In this document: piece by piece, positions 10,988 to 18,995 of the stretch
Layout: each line of letters begins with the position of its first letter
Position numbering within the stretch: the first letter of the stretch is position 1
Assembly: GCA_965243605.1 (NCBI GenBank)
Contig: CBDEVQ010000055.1
Coordinates: 73,515-137,514, forward strand
DNA from: JBMYYR01 sp965243605
GTDB taxonomy: Bacteria; Bacteroidota; Bacteroidia; Flavobacteriales; CAJXXR01
Direction: 5' to 3'
Length of the DNA stretch: 64,000 bases
Made by a program: the position numbers and the translations under genes
The notes under the pieces: generated by a model
Database searches by the model: none
Told to the model about the DNA's origin: nothing
What the model saw: the letters and a program-made list of their open reading frames with translations, nothing else

Positions 10988-11023
10988 ACAAAGCCTTTAG
11001 GAAATAAATCCTAAAGGCTTTGT
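10988..11023 (-). terminator. Strong terminator of glnN
   Basis: A perfect 15-bp stem ACAAAGCCTTTAGGA / TCCTAAAGGCTTTGT with a 6-base AAATAA-type loop, followed on the minus strand by an AT-rich run. It sits 21 bases past the glnN stop. Confidence 0.85.
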
Positions 11024-11044
11024 TTATAATAAGGGTATAACGTC

Positions 11045-13237
11045 TTATTTTGCAAATAACATTTCACGGTATTTTGGTAATGGCCATAATTCATCATCTA
11101 CCATAAGTTCTAGCTTATCAGCAATACTACGGATTTGATTTAAATATGGTTTTACTGTTTTAGAGTAAGATTTAGCCATGTCTTCAATGTGCTCTATCTT
11201 ATTAGCCACTCTACGTGCTTCTGTCATTTCTTCTACTAATTTTCTTAATGTATTAATAGAGTCAGAAATAGTAACAATTGTATTAATTTGACTAGCCGCT
11301 GCTGTTTTAGCAACATCTTCTCCTAACACATCCTTAAGACCTTTAACATTCTCAATTAATGTATTTTGGTACTTAATAGCCGTTGGGATAATATGATTAC
11401 CAACTAAATCTCCTACAACACGAGATTCAATTTGAATAGCCATTTGATATTGTTCATGTAAAATTTCATGACGAGCATCTAACTCACGAGGTGTCATTAC
11501 ACCAAGTTCAGTATATAAGTCATATACTTTTTGCTCAACCATAAAGTCAAGTGCATATGGTGTTTCTTTTTCGTTTTTTAAACCACGTTTAGCAGCTTCT
11601 TCAACCCATTCGTCACCATAACCATCACCTTCAAAACGAATACGTTTCGAATCTTGGATGTATTGACGAAGCATATCAAAGATTGCTTCATCTTTTGTTA
11701 ATCCACCTTCAATTAATGCATCAACAGACTTTTTAAATTCTTTTAATTGTTTAGCAACAATAGAATTTAATACCGTCATTGGTAACGCACAGTTTGCAGT
11801 AGAACCAACAGCACGGAATTCAAATTTATTACCTGTAAAAGCAAATGGAGATGTACGGTTACGGTCTGTATTATCTAATAATACATCTGGAATTTTACCA
11901 ACAACATTTAACTTTAAGTTCGTTTTTTCTTCTGGACTCATTTTACCACCTTTTACAGTCGCTTCAATTTCGTCTAAAACAGCAGAAAGTTGAGATCCAA
12001 TAAATAGAGATACAATGGCTGGTGGAGCTTCGTTTGCACCTAAACGGTGTTCGTTACTTGCCGTTGCAATACTTGCTCTTAATAAATCGTCGTAATTATG
12101 AACAGCCATAATTGTATTAACGAAGAATGTTAAGAATTGTAAGTTGCTTTTTGGAGTTTTACCAGGACTTAATAAGTTTTTCCCTGTATTAGTTCCTAAA
12201 GACCAGTTGTTGTGTTTCCCTGAACCGTTTACACCTGCATAAGGCTTTTCGTGAACAAGTACTCTAAAGTTATGACGTTCTGCAACACGATCCATTAAAT
12301 CCATTAGTAAACGGTTATGGTCATTTGCAAGGTTTGTTTCTTCAAAAATTGGAGCACATTCAAATTGGTTTGGTGCTACCTCATTATGACGTGTTGTAAC
12401 AGGTATTCCTAATAAGTTAGACTCAATTTCGAAATCTCTCATAAATGCTAATGCACGAGAAGAAATAGTTCCGAAATAGTGATCATCCAATTGTTGACCT
12501 TTAGCAGATGCATGACCGAATAAAGTACGACCTGTCATGACTAAATCTGGACGTGCATTATATAATGCCGAGTCAATTAAGAAATATTCTTGTTCCCACC
12601 CTAAAGTAGCAACAACCTTCGTTACGTTTTTATCAAAGTACTGACAAATATCCGTTGCAGCTTCATCTACAGCGTGTAATGCTCTTAATAATGGTGTTTT
12701 ATTATCTAAAGCTTCACCTGTATAAGCAACAAAAATAGTTGGAATACATAATGTTTTACCTACAATAAATGCAGGAGAAGTTGGATCCCATGCTGTGTAT
12801 CCACGTGCTTCAAACGTATTACGGATACCTCCATTTGGGAAACTTGATGCATCTGGTTCTTGTTGAACTAATAAAGTTCCGTCAAAACGCTCGATTACTC
12901 TACCACCACCAACCAAGTCAATAAAAGCATCATGCTTTTCTGCTGTAGTTCCTGTTAAAGGTTGGAACCAGTGTGTATAGTGTGTAGCTCCAAGTGTCAT
13001 GGCCCAGTTTTTCATTGCAGATGCAACTTGGTCAGCAATTTTACGGTCTATTTTAACACCGTTGTTAATTGCTTCTTTTAAGCTGTTGTATGCTTCTTCT
13101 GGTAAAAAAGAAAGCATAGCATCTTCATTAAAAACATGCTTTCCGTAAAAATCAGAAATTTTTTCAGATGGCATTTCAACTTGGTTTGGCTTGCGAGAAT
13201 TTAATTCCGCTAAGGCTTGAAATCTTAAACTATTCAT
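11045..13237 (-). CDS. glnN: Glutamine synthetase type III
   Basis: A 730-residue ATP-dependent glutamate-ammonia ligase of the GSIII class, which is typical of Bacteroidota and about 725-730 residues long. It assimilates ammonium in the cytoplasm. GSIII signatures are visible: the N-terminal MNSLRFQALAE, the catalytic GWEQEYFLID (about 215-225) and the ATP/glutamate-site region HEKPYAGVNGSGKHNNWS (about 330-348), and NRTSPFAFTGNKFEFR in the second half. The C-terminal helical extension (KYQNTLIENVKGLKDVLG and onward) is characteristic of this class. It is monocistronic, with a -7 element upstream and a strong terminator downstream. An inverted repeat 75-105 bases upstream may be an operator. 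Confidence 0.97.
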   Translation of the reverse strand: MNSLRFQALAELNSRKPNQVEMPSEKISDFYGKHVFNEDAMLSFLPEEAYNSLKEAINNGVKIDRKIADQVASAMKNWAMTLGATHYTHWFQPLTGTTAEKHDAFIDLVGGGRVIERFDGTLLVQQEPDASSFPNGGIRNTFEARGYTAWDPTSPAFIVGKTLCIPTIFVAYTGEALDNKTPLLRALHAVDEAATDICQYFDKNVTKVVATLGWEQEYFLIDSALYNARPDLVMTGRTLFGHASAKGQQLDDHYFGTISSRALAFMRDFEIESNLLGIPVTTRHNEVAPNQFECAPIFEETNLANDHNRLLMDLMDRVAERHNFRVLVHEKPYAGVNGSGKHNNWSLGTNTGKNLLSPGKTPKSNLQFLTFFVNTIMAVHNYDDLLRASIATASNEHRLGANEAPPAIVSLFIGSQLSAVLDEIEATVKGGKMSPEEKTNLKLNVVGKIPDVLLDNTDRNRTSPFAFTGNKFEFRAVGSTANCALPMTVLNSIVAKQLKEFKKSVDALIEGGLTKDEAIFDMLRQYIQDSKRIRFEGDGYGDEWVEEAAKRGLKNEKETPYALDFMVEQKVYDLYTELGVMTPRELDARHEILHEQYQMAIQIESRVVGDLVGNHIIPTAIKYQNTLIENVKGLKDVLGEDVAKTAAASQINTIVTISDSINTLRKLVEEMTEARRVANKIEHIEDMAKSYSKTVKPYLNQIRSIADKLELMVDDELWPLPKYREMLFAK

Positions 13238-13260
13238 GGCTATTTGCTAAAAATTCTTTG

Positions 13261-13268
13261 CAAATATA
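13261..13268 (-). promoter_or_regulatory. Candidate -7 promoter element of glnN
   Basis: TATATTTG on the minus strand fits TAnnTTTG exactly, 23 bases before the glnN ATG, leaving a short leader. The -33 box is not clear. Confidence 0.5.
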
Positions 13269-13310
13269 TAAAAATAAGAGGGGTTGGTGCTAATTTGATG
13301 TATATTTTTT

Positions 13311-13345
13311 AAATATACCCCTGTTATTTTCAGGGGTGTGTATTT
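13311..13345. promoter_or_regulatory. Inverted repeat upstream of glnN, possible operator
   Basis: A perfect 7-bp pair ACCCCTG / CAGGGGT separated by TTATTTT, extended on both sides by imperfect AAATAT / GTGTATTT symmetry. It lies about 45 bases upstream of the glnN -7 element, in a 362-base gap (13238-13599) that otherwise shows nothing else I can name. It could bind a nitrogen-responsive regulator, but this is inference from position only. Confidence 0.35.
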
Positions 13346-13599
13346 GAAAATAGCATCATTTATAGATGAGGCAGGGGTGTTTTGGTAGGGGTTTACACGT
13401 AAATGGTGTGTTTTTTATATGTTTTGATCGTATAAACTGAGGGTTCAGATAAGAAAAGAAGAATATGAAGATTTTTTTTAATCAAATTGTAATAAATTTA
13501 TTTGTTAGCCACTAACCAAGATATAACACCAGAATATTATTAAAGAATGCATTCTAAGAATATATTTGGCAAAAGCAGTAAAAACGTAAAACAGGATTT

Positions 13600-14091
13600 A
13601 TGAGTAGTGATTTTTATAGCCAGTACATTATGCCCAATGCAGGTATAATTATTAAAATGTGTAGGGCGTATACCAATACTCAAGAAGATTTTGAGGATTA
13701 TTACCAGGAAGTATGTCTGCAAATATGGCGATCTAAAGATAATTTTAAAAAGGATTCTGAATGGTCTACTTGGGTATACCGATTAACGTTAAATGTTTGT
13801 TTAACCTTGATGAAGAAAAAGAAGAATACACATCAAGAGTTTGCATCCGATTACTTGCCTCAAGAATTTCATAATGATCTTTCTAATCATAATACAGAAG
13901 ATATTGATGTTCTATACGATGCTATTAGACAATTGTCCGAAATAGACCGTGGAATAATATTATTGTATTTAGAAGAGAAACCTTATGAGATTATTGCACA
14001 CATTACTGGAATAAAACCCAACAATGTTGGTGTTCGAATTCGTAGAATTAAAGAAAAACTTAAAAAGAAACTCGATGGGAAAATCAATTGA
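13600..14091 (+). CDS. ECF-type RNA polymerase sigma factor
   Basis: A 163-residue sigma-70 family protein of ECF size. The sigma-2 region includes EDFEDYYQEVCLQIWRSKDNF and WVYRLTLNVCLTLMKKKKN (about 30-85). The sigma-4 region is DAIRQLSEIDRGIILLYLEEKPYEIIAHITG (about 105-140), with the recognition helix in NNVGVRIRRIKEKLKKKL. It would direct polymerase to a small regulon. The downstream membrane protein gene overlaps its 3' end by 17 bases, the arrangement expected of a sigma factor and a membrane partner that controls it. The regulon cannot be deduced here. Confidence 0.9.
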   Translation: MSSDFYSQYIMPNAGIIIKMCRAYTNTQEDFEDYYQEVCLQIWRSKDNFKKDSEWSTWVYRLTLNVCLTLMKKKKNTHQEFASDYLPQEFHNDLSNHNTEDIDVLYDAIRQLSEIDRGIILLYLEEKPYEIIAHITGIKPNNVGVRIRRIKEKLKKKLDGKIN

Positions 14092-14716
14092 AGATATTTG
14101 GAAAAATGGATTTACAGACCAAAGCAATTTAGTGGCGCCAAAAGTATTTGATATCTATAATCGGAAATCAATTAGTACTGTGGATAAATTGTTAGAAATG
14201 GGGAAATCTAATTTACTTTATATTGCGGCAGGAGGAATAGTTCTACTTGTTATTGCAATCAGTAATGGAGCAACAATAGCTGGGGTAATTTTGTTTACTT
14301 TGTTAATGGTAACGGTGAAATATGGAAACGATCAATCAAAAAAAATAGAAGGGTTAAATAAGAATAAATCAAGCTATGCGTATTTAAAAGAAGTGAAGGG
14401 ATGGTTAGATGAAACCATTCATGGGTACACTAAGCTTTATAGAGTTTTATATCCAGCTATGATTATGACATTCGGAATTGGGTTATTAACATCGGATGTT
14501 TTTAAAGATGTTCTTATAGAGATTAATCAGAAAAGCCCTGATCTATCAACCTTTTTAGATGTTCCTATAGTATGGTATTTGCCTCTTATTGTTTTAGCAG
14601 CACTAAGTTCTATTTTTACCAAGCGTCTTTATAATGCAGATTTAAATATTGTTTACGGTGGAATATTTAAACGGTTAGATATGCTTATTGCAGATATGGA
14701 GGAACTGGCAGAATAA
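14075..14716 (+). CDS. Membrane protein translationally coupled to the ECF sigma factor
   Basis: A 213-residue protein starting at the internal ATG at 14075 (MGKSIEDIWKNGF), which overlaps the end of the sigma gene by 17 bases; an upstream in-frame ATG at 14024 would lie deep in the sigma gene and is unlikely. It has a soluble N-terminal segment of about 45 residues, then four predicted hydrophobic segments: LLYIAAGGIVLLVIAI, a following ILFTLLMVTV, YPAMIMTFGIGLL and WYLPLIVLAALSSI. No zinc-binding anti-sigma motif is seen. From position it may act as the membrane-bound anti-sigma factor or sensor of this pair; this is inference. No named family recognised. Confidence 0.75.
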   Translation: MGKSIEDIWKNGFTDQSNLVAPKVFDIYNRKSISTVDKLLEMGKSNLLYIAAGGIVLLVIAISNGATIAGVILFTLLMVTVKYGNDQSKKIEGLNKNKSSYAYLKEVKGWLDETIHGYTKLYRVLYPAMIMTFGIGLLTSDVFKDVLIEINQKSPDLSTFLDVPIVWYLPLIVLAALSSIFTKRLYNADLNIVYGGIFKRLDMLIADMEELAE

Positions 14717-14731
14717 ACGAATTGAAATAGG

Positions 14732-14770
14732 AAAACGTCTTAAATACAACATGTGTTTAAGGCGTTTTTT
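14732..14770 (+). terminator. Terminator after the sigma factor operon
   Basis: Stem AAAACGTCTTAAA / TTTAAGGCGTTTT (13 bp with one G-T pair) and an 11-base loop, followed by T residues. The following bases up to 14965 hold no gene I can support. Confidence 0.8.
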
Positions 14771-14965
14771 ATTTGTAAGTAGTGTCGTATATCAAAAAGG
14801 TAAAAGCCCATACCTCTTGTAATTAGGGATCCTAAATTGGGAGAGATTTATTTTATTTTTTCGATGCCTTTAAATGAAGTCATGTGAAATGAATTTTTAA
14901 ATTTGTTTAATTCAAAAAGTGAAATGATTGAATAATTATGTAGATTAATAATAAATATTTAAATC

Positions 14966-15403
14966 ATGCAAAAGAATTTCTTTAGAATCGTGTTTATTAC
15001 TTTTCTTCTTATTTCAAATGCAGTGTTATCTCAACATTTAATTACAGATTGGAAGGCTGGAGTTAATTTATCAAGTAGAAGAATTAATAACTGTATTTAC
15101 ATAGAGTCAATAGATTCTATTAAATCAAAAGAATATATATTCTATATCATTAAAGCTCAGAATCAAAAATCTGAACCGATAAAATTGATGTCATATACTA
15201 AGTATAATACTACGTGTAGTAATGATTCTAAGATAAAGGAGAATAATACGTATGATCTTGATGTCTCTACTTGGTTTAGAACTACATATTTCAATGCGTT
15301 CGATTGTTTTGTTATAGATAGCATAAGGTTTTGTAGGGATAGTACATATAATGATATTTATGGAGTTGAAAATCTTAATGGTCTATGTTTGGGTAACAGG
15401 TAA
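14966..15403 (+). CDS. Orphan secreted protein at the head of the Rhs island, candidate immunity protein
   Basis: A 145-residue protein with a clear signal peptide (about 1-22, ending SNAVLSQ) and four Cys residues in the mature part. No family recognised. It has no toxin partner, but its stop codon (AGG TAA) lies inside an IS1-type left end (GGTAATGTATCA at 15399), the same arrangement seen after the immunity genes further along the island. I therefore read it as an immunity gene stranded by loss of its Rhs tip, which is inference. A periplasmic location would fit protection against a toxin acting outside the cytoplasm. Confidence 0.5.
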   Translation: MQKNFFRIVFITFLLISNAVLSQHLITDWKAGVNLSSRRINNCIYIESIDSIKSKEYIFYIIKAQNQKSEPIKLMSYTKYNTTCSNDSKIKENNTYDLDVSTWFRTTYFNAFDCFVIDSIRFCRDSTYNDIYGVENLNGLCLGNR

Positions 15404-15425
15404 TGTATCACTTTAGGCAATTTGA
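15399..15425 (+). mobile_element. IS1-family left-end remnant
   Basis: GGTAATGTATCACTTTAGG resembles the other IS1 left ends in the island (GGTAATGTATCAGACTTGTTG at 25163). Its first bases supply the stop codon of the preceding gene. The rest of the element is absent. Confidence 0.5.
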
Positions 15426-15560
15426 AATACTGCAAGAAAGCCATACACTGTTGAGCCTAGTAAATATAAGCCTTATTAAATAGTCTAAAATAGTCAGTAA
15501 AGAATAGTGATTAAAGAGAAGTGATTCTGTTATATTGGGTAAATTGAAAATAGAGGAAAT

Positions 15561-15947
15561 ATGAAGAATGTAATTAGTATACTTATCCTAATTGTCTTAT
15601 TGTCTTGTGACATTAATAATGACAATAAAGATTTTAACTTTAATAGAATTATAGAGTCTTATAATTTGCAAAACGATTTGATTGAAAAAGATTGTAAAGA
15701 GTTTAGGGAATACATCACTTCTAGTGATTGTTATAAAATTATTCAAATTAGTAAAAATGGGACTTATGAGATTCCATGTTATGACGTAGAAATTTTCCCT
15801 TCAGTACATGAGGATTTTTCAATTCATATTGATAGTAGTGGGAATATATTTTTCAATACGGATTCTATTCAGTTTGATAATTTAGATCAAAAGCTGCAAA
15901 AATATTTTGAATCTCAGGACGGAAGTAAACGCAATTATTTTATCTAA
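15561..15947 (+). CDS. Small lipoprotein, candidate orphan immunity protein
   Basis: A 128-residue lipoprotein: hydrophobic leader MKNVISILILIVLLSC with lipobox LLSC, lipidated at Cys16, then an acidic Asn/Asp-rich mature part. No family recognised. It is followed about 60 bases later by the left end of a complete IS1-family copy, as most immunity genes in this island are, and it lacks a toxin partner. Probably a stranded immunity gene; confidence in that role is low. Confidence 0.5.
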   Translation: MKNVISILILIVLLSCDINNDNKDFNFNRIIESYNLQNDLIEKDCKEFREYITSSDCYKIIQISKNGTYEIPCYDVEIFPSVHEDFSIHIDSSGNIFFNTDSIQFDNLDQKLQKYFESQDGSKRNYFI

Positions 15948-16151
15948 TTAACATTAGATAAAGCGGTTAAATGTAATTCTCTAAAATCATATTTTTTAGT
16001 ATTAAATAATTTGGTAACGTAGTAAACTAATTGGTATTAAAACAATGTTCTTTAACTTATTGATTTTCAATTTTGATTTATGTAAATAAATTAAAATATA
16101 CTTGATGTGTGGTATAGTTTTTTATTTTTGAGTTCATATAATAGCTTAAAA

Positions 16152-16826
16152 ATGGAATATTTAGGACATAGTTGTAGTAAACTAGTTGGTAGATTAAGTA
16201 TTACCAAATATGGTAAAACGAGTGATGGTCGACAAAGGTATAAATGTAAATCTTGTGGGGTCTACTTTTTAGGGGAATATGTTTATCAAGCCTATAAACC
16301 ATCAGTAAATACTATGATTGTAAATTACTTAAAAGAAGGAGTAGGAATCCTAAGCACCAGTCGTTTACTAAATATTTCTCCAAAGACTGTATTATCAAGG
16401 ATATTAAAGCTTTCAAAACAAGTAAGAAAGCCAATGATAGTAAAAGGTAAAACCTATGAACTGGATGAACTTTGTACCTATATTGGAAATACGGATAATA
16501 GAATTTGGATAGCGTACAGTATAAGAAAAGATACAAGAGAAGTTATAGATTTTAATGTAGGTAAACGAACGAATAAAACGTTAAGACAAGTTGTAAATAC
16601 ATTGCTTTTATCAGATGCTAAAAAGATATTTACAGATGGATTAAGAAACTACAAGTTTCTGATACCGAAAAAGCAACATAAAACAACTCAATATGGCACA
16701 AACCATATTGAACGAATGAATGTTAATCTGCGAACACATCTAAAACGTTTAAGTAGAAAAACGATTTGTTATAGTAAAAGTATAGTGATGTTAAATGCAT
16801 GTTTAACGTTGTACTTTTGGGGATAA
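16152..16826 (+). CDS. IS1-family transposase, copy 1
   Basis: A 224-residue DDE transposase starting at ATG 16152 (MEYLGHSCSKL). The extra upstream codons back to 16107 have no homology in the other copies. It has an N-terminal zinc-ribbon-like segment (YKCKSCGVYFLGEY, about 33-46), a helix-turn-helix (GVGILSTSRLLNISPKTVLSRILK), and catalytic positions in ELDELCTYIG (Asp), IFTDGLRNYK (Asp) and NHIERMNVNLRTHLKRL (Glu), matching the IS1 InsAB layout in one uninterrupted frame rather than a programmed frameshift. Identical to the protein at 31919-32593. It looks intact and may be active in trans on the left ends in this island. Confidence 0.9.
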   Translation: MEYLGHSCSKLVGRLSITKYGKTSDGRQRYKCKSCGVYFLGEYVYQAYKPSVNTMIVNYLKEGVGILSTSRLLNISPKTVLSRILKLSKQVRKPMIVKGKTYELDELCTYIGNTDNRIWIAYSIRKDTREVIDFNVGKRTNKTLRQVVNTLLLSDAKKIFTDGLRNYKFLIPKKQHKTTQYGTNHIERMNVNLRTHLKRLSRKTICYSKSIVMLNACLTLYFWG

Positions 16827-16829
16827 ATT

Positions 16830-16863
16830 AAAGAGTAATAGTTTTCGGATTGTTGCTCTTTTT
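16830..16863 (+). terminator. Hairpin after the IS1 transposase
   Basis: AAAGAGTAA pairs with TTGCTCTTT (one G-T), followed by a T run. Repeated at about 32597. Confidence 0.55.
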
Positions 16864-16931
16864 TTGTTTATTTGAAATACGATCATTGAAAAAATAATAA
16901 AAACCGTATAAGCTCTTTAGTCTTTGGAATG

Positions 16932-16983
16932 ACCCGAGCGATAGCGAACAGATGAACTCCTATAAAACAAACAATAGGTGAAT
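16932..16983 (+). repeat. 52-bp palindromic mobile repeat, copy 1
   Basis: Begins CCCGAGCGATAGCGAAC and ends AGGTGAAT. The second half can form a hairpin CTCCTAT / ATAGGTG. It interrupts rhs sequence exactly between the codons for FGM and KFLNV, so the uninterrupted rhs copies (for example at 34510) are the empty site. Other copies at 25300, 29877 and 32699. Confidence 0.7.
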
Positions 16984-17904
16984 AAGTTCTTAAACGTGAA
17001 TTCATACAGATATGGATACCAAGGAGAATATGCAGAAGACGAAACGGAAGAAGATGGAATAAAAGCAAATTCTTTTCAACTTCGTTTGTATAATCCGAGA
17101 TTGGGAAGATGGTTAAGTCCAGATCCTTATGGACAGTATGTTAGCCCTTATTTGGCAATGGGGAATAATCCGACCAATTCGGTGGACCCTGATGGAGGAT
17201 TCTCTTGGGGTGGAGCTTTATGGAGAAGTGTTTTAGGAGGGCATGGAGCTATAAGTAAAGTCGGAGATGAATGGGGTTATAATAATAGTGATGAAGGAAT
17301 GTGGCAATTTGCAGATGGCGAAAATAAAATTGAATATGCTCGAAGTTTGAATAACCCTGGCCCAAGACTTCAAAGTGCTCTTAATATTATTGATGGTATT
17401 GGTGAACTTCAACGTGAAAAAGATTTTTATGGTTTGTTTGATTATGATGTGAAATATTATAATAGCGTTGAAGAAAGAGATGCTGCAGGTGCAGAATCTC
17501 GCGGATGGGTTTTAGGAAAAATTTCGTCTCAAGTTATTTTGCCTAATATTTATTCAAGCGGAGTACAAACAGCAGCTATATTTGAAAATGCTTTATCTCG
17601 TTTTGGATCAAAATTATTTTTAAGTAATAGATATGGAATAAGCTCTAGGTTATTCGGTAGTTCTGCTGCAAAAGCTCAGGGAGGATTAAATGTAGGTGGT
17701 GGATATTTTAAAGCAGGTTGGTCTACTGGAGTTAATAGAGCTGGAGAATGGGGTTACAAATTTAGAATTGGGTTAGGGAGAAGCACAGCTAATCCAAATA
17801 TAGCGAAGTATCACTTATATGTTCCATTTAGTTGGGTTTCAAATAGCTTTGCAAATGCTACTATTTCGCTAAGAATTGCCCTAATGAAAATGGGAATGAA
17901 ATAA
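16978..17904 (+). CDS. Rhs C-terminal tip, toxin domain unknown (unit 1)
   Basis: A 308-residue 5'-truncated Rhs tail. Residues 1-75 are Rhs core end (NSYRYGYQGEYAEDE, LRLYNPRLGRWLSPDPYG, MGNNPTNSVDPDGG). The remaining 230 residues are unique. The last part (GYFKAGWSTGVNRAGEWGYKFRIG) is rich in Gly and aromatic residues, as in other Rhs tips, but I do not recognise the toxin family. The GTG at 16978 comes from the end of the inserted 52-bp repeat, so any translation starts in foreign sequence. Normally such a tip is the last part of a very long secreted Rhs protein, cut off after the DPDG junction. Here it is probably a silent donor tip. The cognate immunity gene follows 7 bases on. Confidence 0.75.
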   Translation: MNKFLNVNSYRYGYQGEYAEDETEEDGIKANSFQLRLYNPRLGRWLSPDPYGQYVSPYLAMGNNPTNSVDPDGGFSWGGALWRSVLGGHGAISKVGDEWGYNNSDEGMWQFADGENKIEYARSLNNPGPRLQSALNIIDGIGELQREKDFYGLFDYDVKYYNSVEERDAAGAESRGWVLGKISSQVILPNIYSSGVQTAAIFENALSRFGSKLFLSNRYGISSRLFGSSAAKAQGGLNVGGGYFKAGWSTGVNRAGEWGYKFRIGLGRSTANPNIAKYHLYVPFSWVSNSFANATISLRIALMKMGMK

Positions 17905-17911
17905 TAAACAT

Positions 17912-18376
17912 ATGGATTATATTAAAGAAATATCTGAAAAGATAATTGTAATAGATGAGGTTTTAACAGAGTTAAATACCCAACCGTTATTTCAAAATAC
18001 TGATTTTATAGTGGATAATATGTCTTTTGAATCTTGGCTCAAAATAGATTTTAACTATATAGCTAAAAATCAAATCCCTATAAGTTTAATATTTACGCCA
18101 ACAAACTTAGAGATTAGATTAGATAGGATATCTGAGGCGATTGATTGGTCAAATAAAGATTTTGAAAAATCTATTACAATTATAAAATCGGTGATGAAGA
18201 AATTATTTACTAGCTATATATTGGTTGAGTATTATGGAAGATCTAAGACCGAAATAAATCTTTTTGATAAAGAAGGAAAGTGTACTAATCATTTTATGTA
18301 TCGAGAGGGTTTCTCCTTTAATCAAAAAAAAGAAAAAAAACTTTATTCCCCGTTGTATAACATGGCAACACTCTAA
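17912..18376 (+). CDS. Candidate immunity protein for Rhs tip unit 1
   Basis: A 154-residue protein with no signal peptide, so cytoplasmic, starting 7 bases after the toxin stop. The text IDEVLTELN, MSFESWLK and GFSFNQKKEKKLYSPLY is shared with the protein at 36954-37310, which lacks about 50 internal residues. No named family recognised. Immunity function is inferred from position and spacing. An IS1 left end follows 29 bases later. Confidence 0.65.
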   Translation: MDYIKEISEKIIVIDEVLTELNTQPLFQNTDFIVDNMSFESWLKIDFNYIAKNQIPISLIFTPTNLEIRLDRISEAIDWSNKDFEKSITIIKSVMKKLFTSYILVEYYGRSKTEINLFDKEGKCTNHFMYREGFSFNQKKEKKLYSPLYNMATL

Positions 18377-18405
18377 TGGTGATGTGTTAAATACCATAGG
18401 TAACG

Positions 18406-18422
18406 GGTAACGTAGTAAACTG
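18406..18422 (+). mobile_element. IS1 left end carrying the group II intron
   Basis: GGTAACGTAGTAAACTG, identical to the other IS1 left ends, is interrupted by the group II intron. The element resumes after the intron (from about 20311) with sequence like the IS1 left region at 21716-21760. Confidence 0.65.
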
Positions 18423-18995
18423 GTTATGCCCAGAATTAACTTAAATACTGAACAGGAGTTAAATGCTGTATAAGAGATGGTAGTAGGTCTACCAAAATCG
18501 TTTATTAGGTAACGGTTTTAAACCGCCTTGCGGTGCTTTTTGGGTGACTGGAAGGTATTGAGTGATCAAGGAAAAGGCAACAACACGAATTGTCAGGTGT
18601 TTGTATAAAAGTTGAACACAAGTGAACCTTTGAAGACGTGTCGAAAACACGACCAAATCCAATTAAACGTACAGATTTTCAGTTGTCTACTTCGGCTTTA
18701 CTCAGTACAAGTGTATAAAGCTTTTTTTTAGAAAGAGGGATTTAAGAGTAACCTAAACACTGCTTAAATAATTGGCGGCATTCAGAAGGCAAGATTTATA
18801 TATGGGCTCTTCTACGAAACTGGGGAGTTCTTGGGTAAATGCTAAGGGAAGTAACGAATACAAGAAGTTATTAAACCAATGTTGCCCAAGAGTTCGGATT
18901 AAGCCATAGTAGTGTTGAAGTTTTTGTAATGAAAATGGAGCGAAGGGCTTAAGTTATTCAGTATGTATAGATAATCAACTTGAAAGAGGAGGAAT

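Larger units (their letters stand above)
16011..16925 (+). mobile_element. IS1-family insertion sequence, copy 1 (right end lost or fused to rhs)
   Basis: The left end starts TTGGTAACGTAGTAAACT, IS1-like in its GGTAA and AACT spacing. It contains one transposase gene and a hairpin. No matching inverted right end was found: the sequence runs directly into rhs coding sequence at about 16921 (TTTGGAATG = the rhs codons for FGM). A second copy at 31778 is identical by eye from 16009 to about 16998 and includes the rhs junction, so it was copied as a block after the junction formed. Confidence 0.75.

Noticed and set aside
16312..16536. Minus-strand open frame inside the IS1 transposase, repeated at 32079
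   Set aside because: It is repeated only because the whole IS is repeated; antisense to the transposase with no features of its own.
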